Positions 35,203-42,656 of a DNA stretch of 64,000 nt are shown here, one piece after another; position 1 is the first letter of the stretch, and each line of letters begins with the position of its first letter. This DNA comes from Neobacillus sp. PS3-40 (GTDB taxonomy: Bacteria > Bacillota > Bacilli > Bacillales > Cytobacillaceae). Made by a program: the position numbers and the translations under genes. The notes under the pieces were generated by a model that saw only the letters and a list, made by a program, of their open reading frames with translations, searched no databases and was not told where the DNA came from. The DNA is taken from positions 1,612,001 to 1,676,000 of the forward strand of contig NZ_CP133266.1 in the NCBI RefSeq assembly GCF_030915485.1, written 5' to 3'.

Positions 35203-35898
35203 GTGAGTATTACTATTGACCCAATTTTCGACAAGAAGTATGAATGCTTACTTTGCAAAAAATCATTTACTAGTAAAAAAGTCCGCTCTCGTTTTGTTAA
35301 AATAACTCATTTCGATACAGATTTTTCCCCTAATTATGAATCTGATGAAGCCAACCCCCTTTTTTATCATATACAAATTTGTCCTGCTTGTGGTTTCTCA
35401 TTTTCAGACGACTTTTCTAAATACTTTTTACCTGGCACAATTGAGCTAATTCAAAAAGAGGTCACAAATCGATGGGTTTCACGTGATTTTGGTTCTAAAA
35501 GAACCATCCAGCAAGCCCTGCAAACATATAAATTAGCTATTTACTGTGGGACATTAAAAAAGGAAAAACATATCGTCCAAGCTGGAATGTACATGAGAAT
35601 TGCATGGCTTTATCGTTCAAAAGGTAGCATTGAGGAGGAGCAAAGGTTTTTGAAACTCTCCATAGAAGAATATGAGGCATCCTATATACAAGATGATTTC
35701 CGAGGTACTCAAGTTTCTGTTGTGAAACTTATGTACTTAATAGGGGAACTTTCCATAAGAATTAACGATGTAAAAAAGGCTGTTAAGTATTTTTCCAAAG
35801 TAATTGAAAAACAAAAGCAAACTGTTGAGCCAAAAATTATTGAAATGGCTAGAGAACGTTGGCATGAGATAAGAGAAAAAAGGGCAGTAGATAGTTAA
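35203..35898 (+). CDS. DUF2225 family protein (zinc ribbon plus TPR-like repeats)
   Basis: 231 residues, GTG start with AAAGGAG upstream. N-terminal double Cys-pair zinc ribbon: YECLLCKKSF (about 13-22) and ICPACGFSF (about 63-71). The remainder is helical with TPR-like pairs (AGMYMRIAWLYRSKG, LIGELSIRINDVKKAVKYFSKVIE). This is the DUF2225 layout, widespread in Firmicutes, function unknown. Cytosolic. Monocistronic, convergent with yuzB across a terminator. Confidence 0.82.
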   Translation: MSITIDPIFDKKYECLLCKKSFTSKKVRSRFVKITHFDTDFSPNYESDEANPLFYHIQICPACGFSFSDDFSKYFLPGTIELIQKEVTNRWVSRDFGSKRTIQQALQTYKLAIYCGTLKKEKHIVQAGMYMRIAWLYRSKGSIEEEQRFLKLSIEEYEASYIQDDFRGTQVSVVKLMYLIGELSIRINDVKKAVKYFSKVIEKQKQTVEPKIIEMARERWHEIREKRAVDS

Positions 35899-35943
35899 CA
35901 AAAAACGTAAACGCACTAAAATGCAAGAATTATATTTAACTAA

Positions 35944-35975
35944 AAGAGGGAACGAACATGTCGTTCCCCCTTTCT
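35944..35975. terminator. Bidirectional terminator before yuzB
   Basis: Stem GAGGGAACGA/TCGTTCCCCCTT with an ACATG loop, flanked by A- and T-rich DNA. Confidence 0.7.
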
Positions 35976-35976
35976 A

Positions 35977-36216
35977 TCAGAACATTGGATTTTCTTCCAA
36001 AAATTGATAAATATTTTCAACAAGCTCTTCAGGTGTCTTACCTGTGACCCTTTCCCCGTTAACAAGTGCAAAAAGAGAAACAGCACATATTCCGCAATGG
36101 CCAAGACAACCATATTCAATAACATCCAAGTTCGGATCTCTTTCTAATACTTCACGTGCTTTTTGCGAGCCATTCGCAAGATTACTTATACAAAATTCAA
36201 TGATTGGCTTAATCAT
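35977..36216 (-). CDS. yuzB: YuzB family protein (DUF1450)
   Basis: 79 residues. Cys9 in [12 protein letters not shown] and the pair CLGHCGIC (about 37-44) resemble the ferredoxin-like thioredoxin fold that binds [2Fe-2S]. The C-terminal helix [16 protein letters not shown] is conserved in DUF1450. Matches B. subtilis YuzB in size and neighbours (between yutM and yutJ). Whether it binds a cluster is inference from the Cys pattern. Start has GAGGTGAAGATCC upstream. Confidence 0.85.
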   Translation of the reverse strand: MIKPIIEFCISNLANGSQKAREVLERDPNLDVIEYGCLGHCGICAVSLFALVNGERVTGKTPEELVENIYQFLEENPMF

Positions 36217-36314
36217 GGATCTTCACCTCTACTAACATCCAATCCTACCCTTTTTAAGGTTCATCGTCAATAATCACCAAACAGTGAATTCGTCAACATA
36301 CTTCGGTATATTTG

Positions 36315-36352
36315 TTGTTATATTGTCACAATTTAGGTATAATTTTTGTGAC
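36315..36352 (+). promoter_or_regulatory. SigA-type promoter of yutJ with flanking inverted repeat
   Basis: TTGTTA (36315-36320), 17-bp spacer, TATAAT (36338-36343). The -10 is bracketed by GTCACAA (36325-36331) and TTGTGAC (36346-36352), a perfect 7-bp inverted repeat; the outer half sites resemble Rex halves but in reversed order. Confidence 0.55.
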
Positions 36353-36446
36353 TTAATTCTAATTTCCATGAAAAAAATTTATAAATAAATGCTTAGAGCT
36401 TAAAACTAGTATCAAATGTAATTTGCATCATAAAGGGGAAGTTAAA

Positions 36447-37514
36447 ATGAAAAATTTATTAATTTTGGGTGGCGGGTATGGAGGAATGAAATTTCTTAAT
36501 GAAATCCTTCCTGATCACCTACCTGATGACGTAATGATTACTTTAGTAGACCGTGTCCCTTACCATTGTTTAAAAACAGAATACTATGCGTTAGCAGCCG
36601 GGACAATTTCTGATAAAGATATTCGAGTTTCGTTTCCTGAACATCCACAACTTAAGATAAAATACGGAGAAATCTCAACTATAGATATCCAGGAGAAAAA
36701 AGTTTTCATTAATGATGAAGAATCACTTGATTATGATGATTTAATCATTGGTCTTGGTTGTGAAGATAAGTACCACAATATTCCTGGGGCTGATCAATTC
36801 ACCCACAGCATTCAAAGTATTGAAAGTTCACGAAATACTTATTCAATATTAAATAATTTAGGCCCTGGCTCAATCGTAGGAATTGTTGGTGCAGGACTAA
36901 GTGGGGTTGAATTGTCGAGCGAACTTATTGAAAGCCGAGAGGATTTAGCTATTAAATTATTCGATAGAGGCGATCATATTCTTTCTGATTTTCCCGATCG
37001 GTTAAGTAAATACGTTGGAAATTGGTTCAATGAACATAATATCGAAATAATAAACAATTCCAATGTTACAAAAATAGAAGAACAAATATTATACAACCAC
37101 GATGAACCGATCCATTGTGATGTGATTGTTTGGACAGCAGGGGTTCAAGCTAATAAAGTTGTTCGTGATCTTTTTGTTGAAAAGGATCCATCAGGTCGAG
37201 TAAAGATAACACCACATCATCACTTACCATCTGATGAACATGTATTTGTCGTTGGTGATTGTGCAAGCCTTCCACATGCACCAAGTGCTCAATTAGCTGA
37301 AGGACAGGCTGAACAAATTGCTGAAGTATTTAAAAGACGTTGGAAAGATGAAGAGCTCCCAGATTCCTTTCCTCCAATAAAACTAAAAGGAATCATGGGT
37401 TCCCTCGGGAAAAAACAAGGATTTGGAATGATGGCAGATCGTGCTATTACAGGTAGGGTTGCCCGTTTAATCAAGTCAGGAATTCTGTGGATGTATAAGT
37501 ATCACCAAGGGTAA
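36447..37514 (+). CDS. yutJ: NADH dehydrogenase-like flavoprotein YutJ
   Basis: 355 residues from the ATG after AAAGGGGAAGTTAAA. FAD fold LLILGGGYGGMKFL (3-16), NAD fold IVGIVGAGLSGVELSSEL (about 147-164), VIVWTAGVQANKV (about 232) and VFVVGDCASLPHAPSAQLAEGQ (about 265). Same family as YumB but shorter and without a clear membrane tail, so the acceptor is uncertain. It has a good SigA promoter carrying an inverted repeat over the -10. The stop codon is 2 bp from a dispersed repeat copy. Confidence 0.87.
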   Translation: MKNLLILGGGYGGMKFLNEILPDHLPDDVMITLVDRVPYHCLKTEYYALAAGTISDKDIRVSFPEHPQLKIKYGEISTIDIQEKKVFINDEESLDYDDLIIGLGCEDKYHNIPGADQFTHSIQSIESSRNTYSILNNLGPGSIVGIVGAGLSGVELSSELIESREDLAIKLFDRGDHILSDFPDRLSKYVGNWFNEHNIEIINNSNVTKIEEQILYNHDEPIHCDVIVWTAGVQANKVVRDLFVEKDPSGRVKITPHHHLPSDEHVFVVGDCASLPHAPSAQLAEGQAEQIAEVFKRRWKDEELPDSFPPIKLKGIMGSLGKKQGFGMMADRAITGRVARLIKSGILWMYKYHQG

Positions 37515-37516
37515 AT

Positions 37517-37616
37517 AAAGAAAACTCGCTGATTGGCGAGCCCCTAAGGGCGGTGATTAAGCGTAGTTGCCCTTATGCGCTAGCAGAATTTATGGATATA
37601 AATTCTGCTTAGCTAA
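37517..37616 (+). repeat. Dispersed three-hairpin repeat, copy 5 (full length)
   Basis: AAAGAAAACTCGCTGATTGG to CTTAGCTAA with all three hairpins; first stem CUCGCU/GGCGAG keeps pairing through a G-U. It starts 2 bp after the yutJ stop. Confidence 0.85.
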
Positions 37617-37617
37617 A

Positions 37618-37652
37618 CAAAAGGGATATTCCTAAATAGGAATATCCCTTTT
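37618..37652. terminator. Bidirectional terminator yutJ/yuzD
   Basis: Stem AAAAGGGATATTCCTA/TAGGAATATCCCTTTT followed by T on the + strand, directly after the repeat copy. Confidence 0.85.
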
Positions 37653-37654
37653 TG

Positions 37655-37981
37655 CTATGACTGTTGATAGCCATGCTTCTCAAGCTCTGTATAAATCGTC
37701 TTTAAACGAGGATTCCCTTCACCAACTATTTTTCCATTTATAACGACGACAGGATAAAACATCCCCTCTTCGATGACCTTTTTAGCAAACTCTTGTTTTG
37801 AATCCACATTTGGGGGATTGTTAATATCAACATACGTGATTTCAAACGGCTGTTCTGGATATTTCCTAGAAATAGCTGCATTAAGCCAGTCAAACGTTTC
37901 CTTTGAAGATGGCGAATGGAGACAGCTAGGACAAAGCTCTTCTGCACCGTAAACGATAATTTCAACTCCACGATTTTCCAT
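37655..37981 (-). CDS. yuzD: YuzD family thioredoxin-like protein (DUF1462)
   Basis: 108 residues. The ATG at 37981 is preferred over one three codons earlier, because GAGGA would touch the latter. Thioredoxin-like fold with ELCPSCLHSPSSKETFDWL (CxxC at about residue 16-19), then ITYVDINNPP and YPVVVINGKIVGEGNPRL (the cis-Pro strand). It matches B. subtilis YuzD. It may be a disulfide or Fe-S-related redox protein, given neighbours YuzB, NifU-like YutI and YutJ; that role is inference. Confidence 0.83.
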   Translation of the reverse strand: MENRGVEIIVYGAEELCPSCLHSPSSKETFDWLNAAISRKYPEQPFEITYVDINNPPNVDSKQEFAKKVIEEGMFYPVVVINGKIVGEGNPRLKTIYTELEKHGYQQS

Positions 37982-38126
37982 CAGTTTCATTCCTCATCTT
38001 TTTATTTAATTTTTGGTTTTATTTGTTAATCTATACATTCCTTATTAAAACCAGAAAAGCATCTCACATAATAGATTTTTACTTACGATCCCATTATAAT
38101 AAAGATTAGGAAAGGAGTCGATAATT

Positions 38127-38363
38127 ATGCAAGATAACGAAATGATCGAACAAGTCCAGGAAGTTTTAGATAAATTGCGCCCATTTCTTCTTCGTGATGG
38201 TGGCGATTGTGAATTAGTTGATGTTGAGGAAGGTATTGTGAAACTTCGTTTATTAGGTGCCTGCGGAAGCTGCCCAAGTTCAACCATTACATTGAAAGCT
38301 GGGATTGAACGTGCTCTGTTGGAAGAAGTTCCAGGGGTGCTTGAAGTAGAACAGGTTTTTTAA
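38127..38363 (+). CDS. yutI: NifU-like Fe-S scaffold/carrier (YutI)
   Basis: 78 residues, a stand-alone NifU C-terminal domain: [20 protein letters not shown], then [22 protein letters not shown] with the cluster-binding CxxC (about 46-49). It carries [4Fe-4S] clusters to apo-enzymes. In B. subtilis this is YutI. AGGAGTCGATAATT precedes the ATG. It is divergent from yuzD, and several Fe-S genes lie within 10 kb. Confidence 0.92.
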   Translation: MQDNEMIEQVQEVLDKLRPFLLRDGGDCELVDVEEGIVKLRLLGACGSCPSSTITLKAGIERALLEEVPGVLEVEQVF

Positions 38364-38380
38364 TTATGAGGAAACACATA

Positions 38381-38460
38381 AGGGCCCGACCACCGTGGAA
38401 TCCAAAATATAGCGTAGTAATTCTGCTATATATGGTTTCCTAGTGATCGGGTCCTTTATT
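38381..38460. terminator. Long hairpin between yutI and the hydroxyacid dehydrogenase gene
   Basis: GGGCCCGACCAC pairs with GTGATCGGGTCC across about 50 bases that hold a second pairing (ATATAGC/GCTATAT). It is followed by TTTATTTATTT. Probably a shared terminator for the convergent genes. Confidence 0.6.
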
Positions 38461-38463
38461 TAT

Positions 38464-39450
38464 TTAGTTAACCAACGCATTCCAATCTTTATTTACAAGT
38501 GCTGTGGGATTATTTCCAGTAAGCACTGCTTCAATATTATCTAAGCATAGCTTCATCATGATAACCCTTGTTTCTACACTTGAACTACCAATGTGTGGTA
38601 ATGCTACAACATTTGAAAGTTTCAAAAGTGGATGGTCCCCATTTATAGGCTCTTTTGCAAAAACATCTAATCCTGCTCCAGCAATATCCTTCTCCAAAAG
38701 TGCTTCATATAGTGCATTTTCATCCACAACCGGACCTCTACCCACATTGATAAAGATAGCTGAAGGCTTCATTTTTTTGAAAATGTCCCGGGTAAATAGA
38801 TTTCTCGTTTCATCAGTAAGTGGTGTTAAGCATACGATAAAATCTGATTTCGTAACAAGTTCATCAAATGAACAATAAACAGCACCTAGTTCTTTTTCAA
38901 CTTCAGGTTTTCTTGTCCGATTATGATAAAGAATATCCATTTCAAAACCAGTCGCACGTCTTGCAACTGTTGAGCCAATTTTACCCATTCCAACAATTCC
39001 AATTGTTTTATGATGGATATCATGTCCTGCTAATAATAATGGGCTCCAGCTTTTCCATTGGTCTTGCTTAACCATCTCGGCTGCTTCAACAATCCGTCTT
39101 GCTGTCGCCATTAACAATGCAAAGGCTAGGTCAGCAGTAGTGTCTGTTAAAACATAGGGAGTATTACAAATTGCAATTCCCTGTTTAGTCGCTGTTTCGA
39201 CATCAATATTATCAAATCCTACTGCAAGGTTTGCCACAACTTTTAATTGACTTCCTGCTGTTAAAACAACTTCATCAATAGTATCAGATAACATAGTAAG
39301 CAACGCGTTCGCCTTTTTAGCTTCTTCAATTAAAATCTCCCTTGGTACGGGTATATCTTCATGTTCCCACATACTAACTTCATACTTCGTTTCAATTAAT
39401 TCAACTGCAGTCTTTGGTAGTCTCCTAGTGATATAAATATAAGGTTTCAT
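38464..39450 (-). CDS. D-2-hydroxyacid dehydrogenase (glyoxylate/hydroxypyruvate reductase type)
   Basis: 328 residues. Substrate domain (1-100 plus C-terminus) and NAD domain with TIGIVGMGKIGSTVARRA (about 148-165). Catalytic residues are in place: INVGRGPVVDENAL (Arg, about 233), GLDVFAKEP (Glu, about 262) and LPHIGSSSVETR (His, about 280). N-terminal PYIYITRRLPKTAV is typical of GyaR/YvcT-like glycerate dehydrogenases that reduce glyoxylate or hydroxypyruvate. Exact substrate is uncertain. AGGGAAGGGAATG is upstream of the ATG. In B. subtilis there is no such gene directly here, so this is an insertion relative to it. Confidence 0.88.
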   Translation of the reverse strand: MKPYIYITRRLPKTAVELIETKYEVSMWEHEDIPVPREILIEEAKKANALLTMLSDTIDEVVLTAGSQLKVVANLAVGFDNIDVETATKQGIAICNTPYVLTDTTADLAFALLMATARRIVEAAEMVKQDQWKSWSPLLLAGHDIHHKTIGIVGMGKIGSTVARRATGFEMDILYHNRTRKPEVEKELGAVYCSFDELVTKSDFIVCLTPLTDETRNLFTRDIFKKMKPSAIFINVGRGPVVDENALYEALLEKDIAGAGLDVFAKEPINGDHPLLKLSNVVALPHIGSSSVETRVIMMKLCLDNIEAVLTGNNPTALVNKDWNALVN

Positions 39451-39527
39451 GCTACATTCCCTTCCCTATTTAACTAAAATAACTTCATCTTATTTTAGCA
39501 TAACTTTTCTATTTTTAGCTTATTGTT

Positions 39528-40535
39528 TTATGGATGGATCCATTCTGGCTGTGGAAGTTTCATCATTTTAACAGGAGCTCCCACAAGTTGATAAAAGCCC
39601 CCAAGAAAGCGTTCATACTCTCCTGATTGCCGTAAAATTTTGCTTAACTGTTCCTCCAACAACTTTTTTTCTTGTTCAGAACGGGTAATATAATAGCTTT
39701 CTATACAATCAAAAAAATGAAGTGGAAATAAAATTCTTGAATATAACAACTTCCAGGAAAAAGGTGAAAGTCTAGCAATGCTTTGATATTCTTCAAAAAA
39801 TTGCTTTAAATCTAAGTGATAGGTTTGACTATTCCTGAAATATCGTTCCCTTGTCCATTCAGCTAAATCACGGCTTCGATGATCAAACACCCAATCAAAC
39901 GGGTTTTTGATCCAGCAATCGATTCCCCATGATTGGGATGAAAACCGTTCATGGCAAACGGTGCCATAATCTGACTCAATGGGTTCATCATCAATTTCTG
40001 CATCGACTAAATATTGGATAGCATTTTCAGTCAACCCTAAATAATAAGGGAATGATTCAATGAACATTCTCTCAAACTCATCCTCTGGAGTTTGAAAAAG
40101 AAGCCCATTCCATACTTTCTCCATTTGCTCTAAACGCTTTTCCCATAAATCCTTCCACTGTCCAACCCTACTTGACCGTTCAATCTGAAACGGTACCTTC
40201 CGTCCCCTCTCATGAAACCTTGCCAACTTTCGCCCCAGTCTATGTTTTGATTGATTATCCATTTGTTTGTTTGCGAGAACGCAATACTGGTTGTTCTCCC
40301 AACTTGTTAACAATTTCCCATCCTTTGAAGGAAGAAACATTGGGACATGCTGATCACCATATTTTCGTAAATGCTCTGCAATCCGTTCTAATTCCGTTAT
40401 TTCTTCTTCCGCTCGATTTCCGGGTTTTGCAATCAAATACAACCATCCGTTTCCTCTTAATGCATCATACGAATCAAGTTTTACCTGTTCATTTACCTTC
40501 ACTCCATATTGCTTTTCAAGCATCCTCTGCAGCAT
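39528..40535 (-). CDS. yutH: YutH, CotS/kinase-like spore coat protein
   Basis: 335 residues from the ATG that follows GGGGAGGTGG; a longer frame to 40571 overlaps that site. It belongs to the aminoglycoside-phosphotransferase-like CotS family: YLIAKPG in place of the Lys strand, LGRKLARFHERGRKVPF (helix before the catalytic loop, about 115-130), and GTVCHERFSSQSWGIDCWIKNPFDWVFDHRSRDLAEW (about 205-240) where kinases have HxD...D. The loop here reads CHERF, so the catalytic Asp is missing and DHRSRD follows. Probably a pseudokinase-like coat protein made in the mother cell. Matches B. subtilis YutH. Confidence 0.82.
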   Translation of the reverse strand: MLQRMLEKQYGVKVNEQVKLDSYDALRGNGWLYLIAKPGNRAEEEITELERIAEHLRKYGDQHVPMFLPSKDGKLLTSWENNQYCVLANKQMDNQSKHRLGRKLARFHERGRKVPFQIERSSRVGQWKDLWEKRLEQMEKVWNGLLFQTPEDEFERMFIESFPYYLGLTENAIQYLVDAEIDDEPIESDYGTVCHERFSSQSWGIDCWIKNPFDWVFDHRSRDLAEWTRERYFRNSQTYHLDLKQFFEEYQSIARLSPFSWKLLYSRILFPLHFFDCIESYYITRSEQEKKLLEEQLSKILRQSGEYERFLGGFYQLVGAPVKMMKLPQPEWIHP

Positions 40536-40809
40536 TTTTTCCACCTCTCCCCAACATTCTTCATATGTCATATATATGTAGTAGCTATATAAAACTTGTT
40601 TTTAAAAGAATAAGAAAATTAAGATCGGAAATGATGTAAGGAGAATAATTCTTTGTAAGTTCATTTTTTTAGAATAGAGCATATTTTATTAGAAAAGCTA
40701 AAAGGCTACTTTTGCTAGAGCTACTTTCACTAGACAAATTTCAAAGTTGAAGATAAAAATTCTATTGCAAAAAGGAAATTAGAAAAAGTCTGAGGAAAGG
40801 GTGATTTGA

Positions 40810-41319
40810 ATGGCAAGTAAAAAAAAATCAGATATAACAGAAGAAACAGCACTTAGGTGGCTAAAAGAACGAGGCGTAGAGATTCAAGATATTGCTGATT
40901 TAGTCTATTATCTTCAGCAAAAATATCATAAAAACCTAAAAATCGACGATTGTTTGGCAAATGTAGAACGGGTTCTTTCGAAAAGAGAGGTACAAAATGC
41001 AATTCTAACCGGGATTCAGCTTGATATGCTTGCAGAAAAGGGGATGCTTGAAGAACCACTTCAATCCATTATTAAAGTAGATGAAAGCCTTTATGGTGTT
41101 GATGAAATATTAGCTTTTTCAATCGTTAATGTATATGGCTCCATTGGATTTACCAACTATGGTTACATCGATAAGCAAAAGCCTGGTATCTTGAAAAGGC
41201 TTAATGATAAATCTACTGGGGAATGCCACACATTTTTAGATGATATTGTTGGGGCTATTGCTGCTGCTGCCTCTAGCAGGTTAGCACATAGGGTTGCTGC
41301 TGAAGCTGAAGAAGAATAA
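40810..41319 (+). CDS. pgpA: Phosphatidylglycerophosphatase A (YutG)
   Basis: 169 residues. PgpA-type domain with FLDDIVGAIAAAASSRLAHRV at the C-terminus, the conserved DD-GA-A motif, and GVDEILAFSIVNVYGSIGFTNYGYID in the middle. In this Firmicutes form the N-terminus is a helical extension (EETALRWLKERGVEIQDIADLVYYLQ). It removes phosphate from phosphatidylglycerol phosphate or a related lipid. B. subtilis YutG is the counterpart. Start at the ATG after AAAGGGTGATTTGA. Convergent with yutF. Confidence 0.82.
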   Translation: MASKKKSDITEETALRWLKERGVEIQDIADLVYYLQQKYHKNLKIDDCLANVERVLSKREVQNAILTGIQLDMLAEKGMLEEPLQSIIKVDESLYGVDEILAFSIVNVYGSIGFTNYGYIDKQKPGILKRLNDKSTGECHTFLDDIVGAIAAAASSRLAHRVAAEAEEE

Positions 41320-41358
41320 AGAGCAAGGCCCTCTCTTTAAAGGGAGAAGGCCTGCTCT
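41320..41358. terminator. Bidirectional terminator pgpA/yutF
   Basis: Stem AGAGCA-GGCC-TCTC/GAGA-GGCC-TGCTCT with a TTTAAAG centre. Confidence 0.75.
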
Positions 41359-41362
41359 TCGT

Positions 41363-42130
41363 TTATATTATATCCCATTGATCTAATGAATCGACGGTGT
41401 ACGTAGGTTTACGATCATAACCAGCTAACAATTCCTTCGTTGTGACACCTGTATGGACTAATAAGGTGTCCATCCCTGTATTCATTCCTGCTAAAATATC
41501 TGTATCATAATAATCGCCGACCATTAATGTTTCTTCTTTGGTCGTGCCTAAAACCTTTAACGCTTGCTCCATGATTATGCTTTCTGGTTTACCAATAAAG
41601 ATGGGCGCTGTTTGGGTAGATACTGTAATAACAGCCGTTAGCGATCCATTTCCAGGCAGTAAACCTCGTTCCGTTGGTAAGGCAATATCCCCATTTGTAG
41701 AAATAAATGTGGCACCGTTCCTTACAGCCAAACATGCAGTGGCTAATTTTTCATAATTAATTTCTCGATCAATCCCAACAACTACAAAATCAGCATTCTC
41801 TCCGCCAAAAACAAATCCTTTTTCTTCAAGTGCTGTTTTAATGCCCTCTTCACCAATCACGTTAATGGTCGCATCTTTTTTCTGCTCATAAATAAAATTA
41901 GCTGTAGCCTGGCTTGTTGTAAACACCAATTTTTCATTTGAGGGGATATCAAATTCCTGTAATTTTTCCGAAACTTGGGCTGGTGTACGTGAAGAATTAT
42001 TTGTAACAAATAAATATGGAATTTCTTTTTCCTTAAGCCTTTTTACAAAATCACTTGCCGCCTCAATCCGTTCTGAACCTTTATACATCGTTCCGTCTAA
42101 GTCGATCAAATAGCCTTTATATTTTTTCAT
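41363..42130 (-). CDS. yutF: HAD-family phosphatase, NagD/YutF type
   Basis: 255 residues. HAD motifs: YLIDLDGTMYKG (nucleophile Asp and acid Asp, residues 8-19), FVTNNSSRTP (motif II, about 40), Lys in FIGKPESIIMEQ (about 180) and LMVGDYYDTDI (motif IV Asp pair, about 203). The C2-type cap lies between motifs II and III. It dephosphorylates small phosphometabolites such as nucleotides or sugar phosphates. B. subtilis YutF equivalent. It lies 54 bp downstream of yutE on the same strand, after a terminator. Confidence 0.9.
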   Translation of the reverse strand: MKKYKGYLIDLDGTMYKGSERIEAASDFVKRLKEKEIPYLFVTNNSSRTPAQVSEKLQEFDIPSNEKLVFTTSQATANFIYEQKKDATINVIGEEGIKTALEEKGFVFGGENADFVVVGIDREINYEKLATACLAVRNGATFISTNGDIALPTERGLLPGNGSLTAVITVSTQTAPIFIGKPESIIMEQALKVLGTTKEETLMVGDYYDTDILAGMNTGMDTLLVHTGVTTKELLAGYDRKPTYTVDSLDQWDII

Positions 42131-42157
42131 TTATCAAAACTCCTATCTTTATTAAGA

Positions 42158-42179
42158 AAAAAAACCGCATATGCGGTCT
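42158..42179 (-). terminator. Terminator of yutE
   Basis: Perfect palindrome ACCGCATATGCGGT followed on the minus strand by TTTTTTTTC. Confidence 0.75.
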
Positions 42180-42183
42180 AAAA

Positions 42184-42621
42184 TTAGCTTTTAAAAGCTG
42201 AAACAGGACCCAATTCATTCAAGAGATAGTCCCTTACATTCTGAGAAAATAAAGTAAATTCCTGAATATGATTTGAAAAAGCTTTATGTAATTTGTGATG
42301 ATCTATTTCGGTATAGGTCTGAACAAGCATTTTACGATGTTGAACAAGCATTTTTAAATTTTTGCCTGTTTCTGAAGAAATAACCTTCTCGTCGATTAAA
42401 ATTTCAACTATATCCTCATAACTTCCGGGATCCCGCATAATAAATCCATCGATCATCGCATTACCAACATCTAAAACAACCTCAATCATCACATGTGCTA
42501 TTCGTTCCAATGCGGCTTTTTCAATTGGTGTTGTCCATTCTTGCTTCATTGAAAAAAGCGCAATTTGACTTTCAAGACAAACTAATCTTTCCTCTATTTT
42601 TTCCCGATCGACAAAATACAT
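42184..42621 (-). CDS. yutE: HEPN/HepT-like protein YutE (DUF86), catalytic His replaced
   Basis: 145 residues, all helical, DUF86/HepT family as in B. subtilis YutE. The first helix ERLVCLESQIALFS, then ERIAHVMIEVVLDVGNAMIDG, and LKMLVQHRKMLVQTYTEID carry the family pattern. HepT RNase toxins have R-x4-H-x-Y; here the segment reads R-K-M-L-V-Q-T-Y, so Arg and Tyr are kept but His is Gln. No MNT nucleotidyltransferase partner is adjacent. It is thus probably a non-toxic, housekeeping member. Start: ATG with GGAAGTGGATTTGA upstream, 36 bp after the EAL gene's stop. Confidence 0.82.
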   Translation of the reverse strand: MYFVDREKIEERLVCLESQIALFSMKQEWTTPIEKAALERIAHVMIEVVLDVGNAMIDGFIMRDPGSYEDIVEILIDEKVISSETGKNLKMLVQHRKMLVQTYTEIDHHKLHKAFSNHIQEFTLFSQNVRDYLLNELGPVSAFKS

Positions 42622-42656
42622 TCAAATCCACTTCCTTTATAAGATGTTTTACTATT

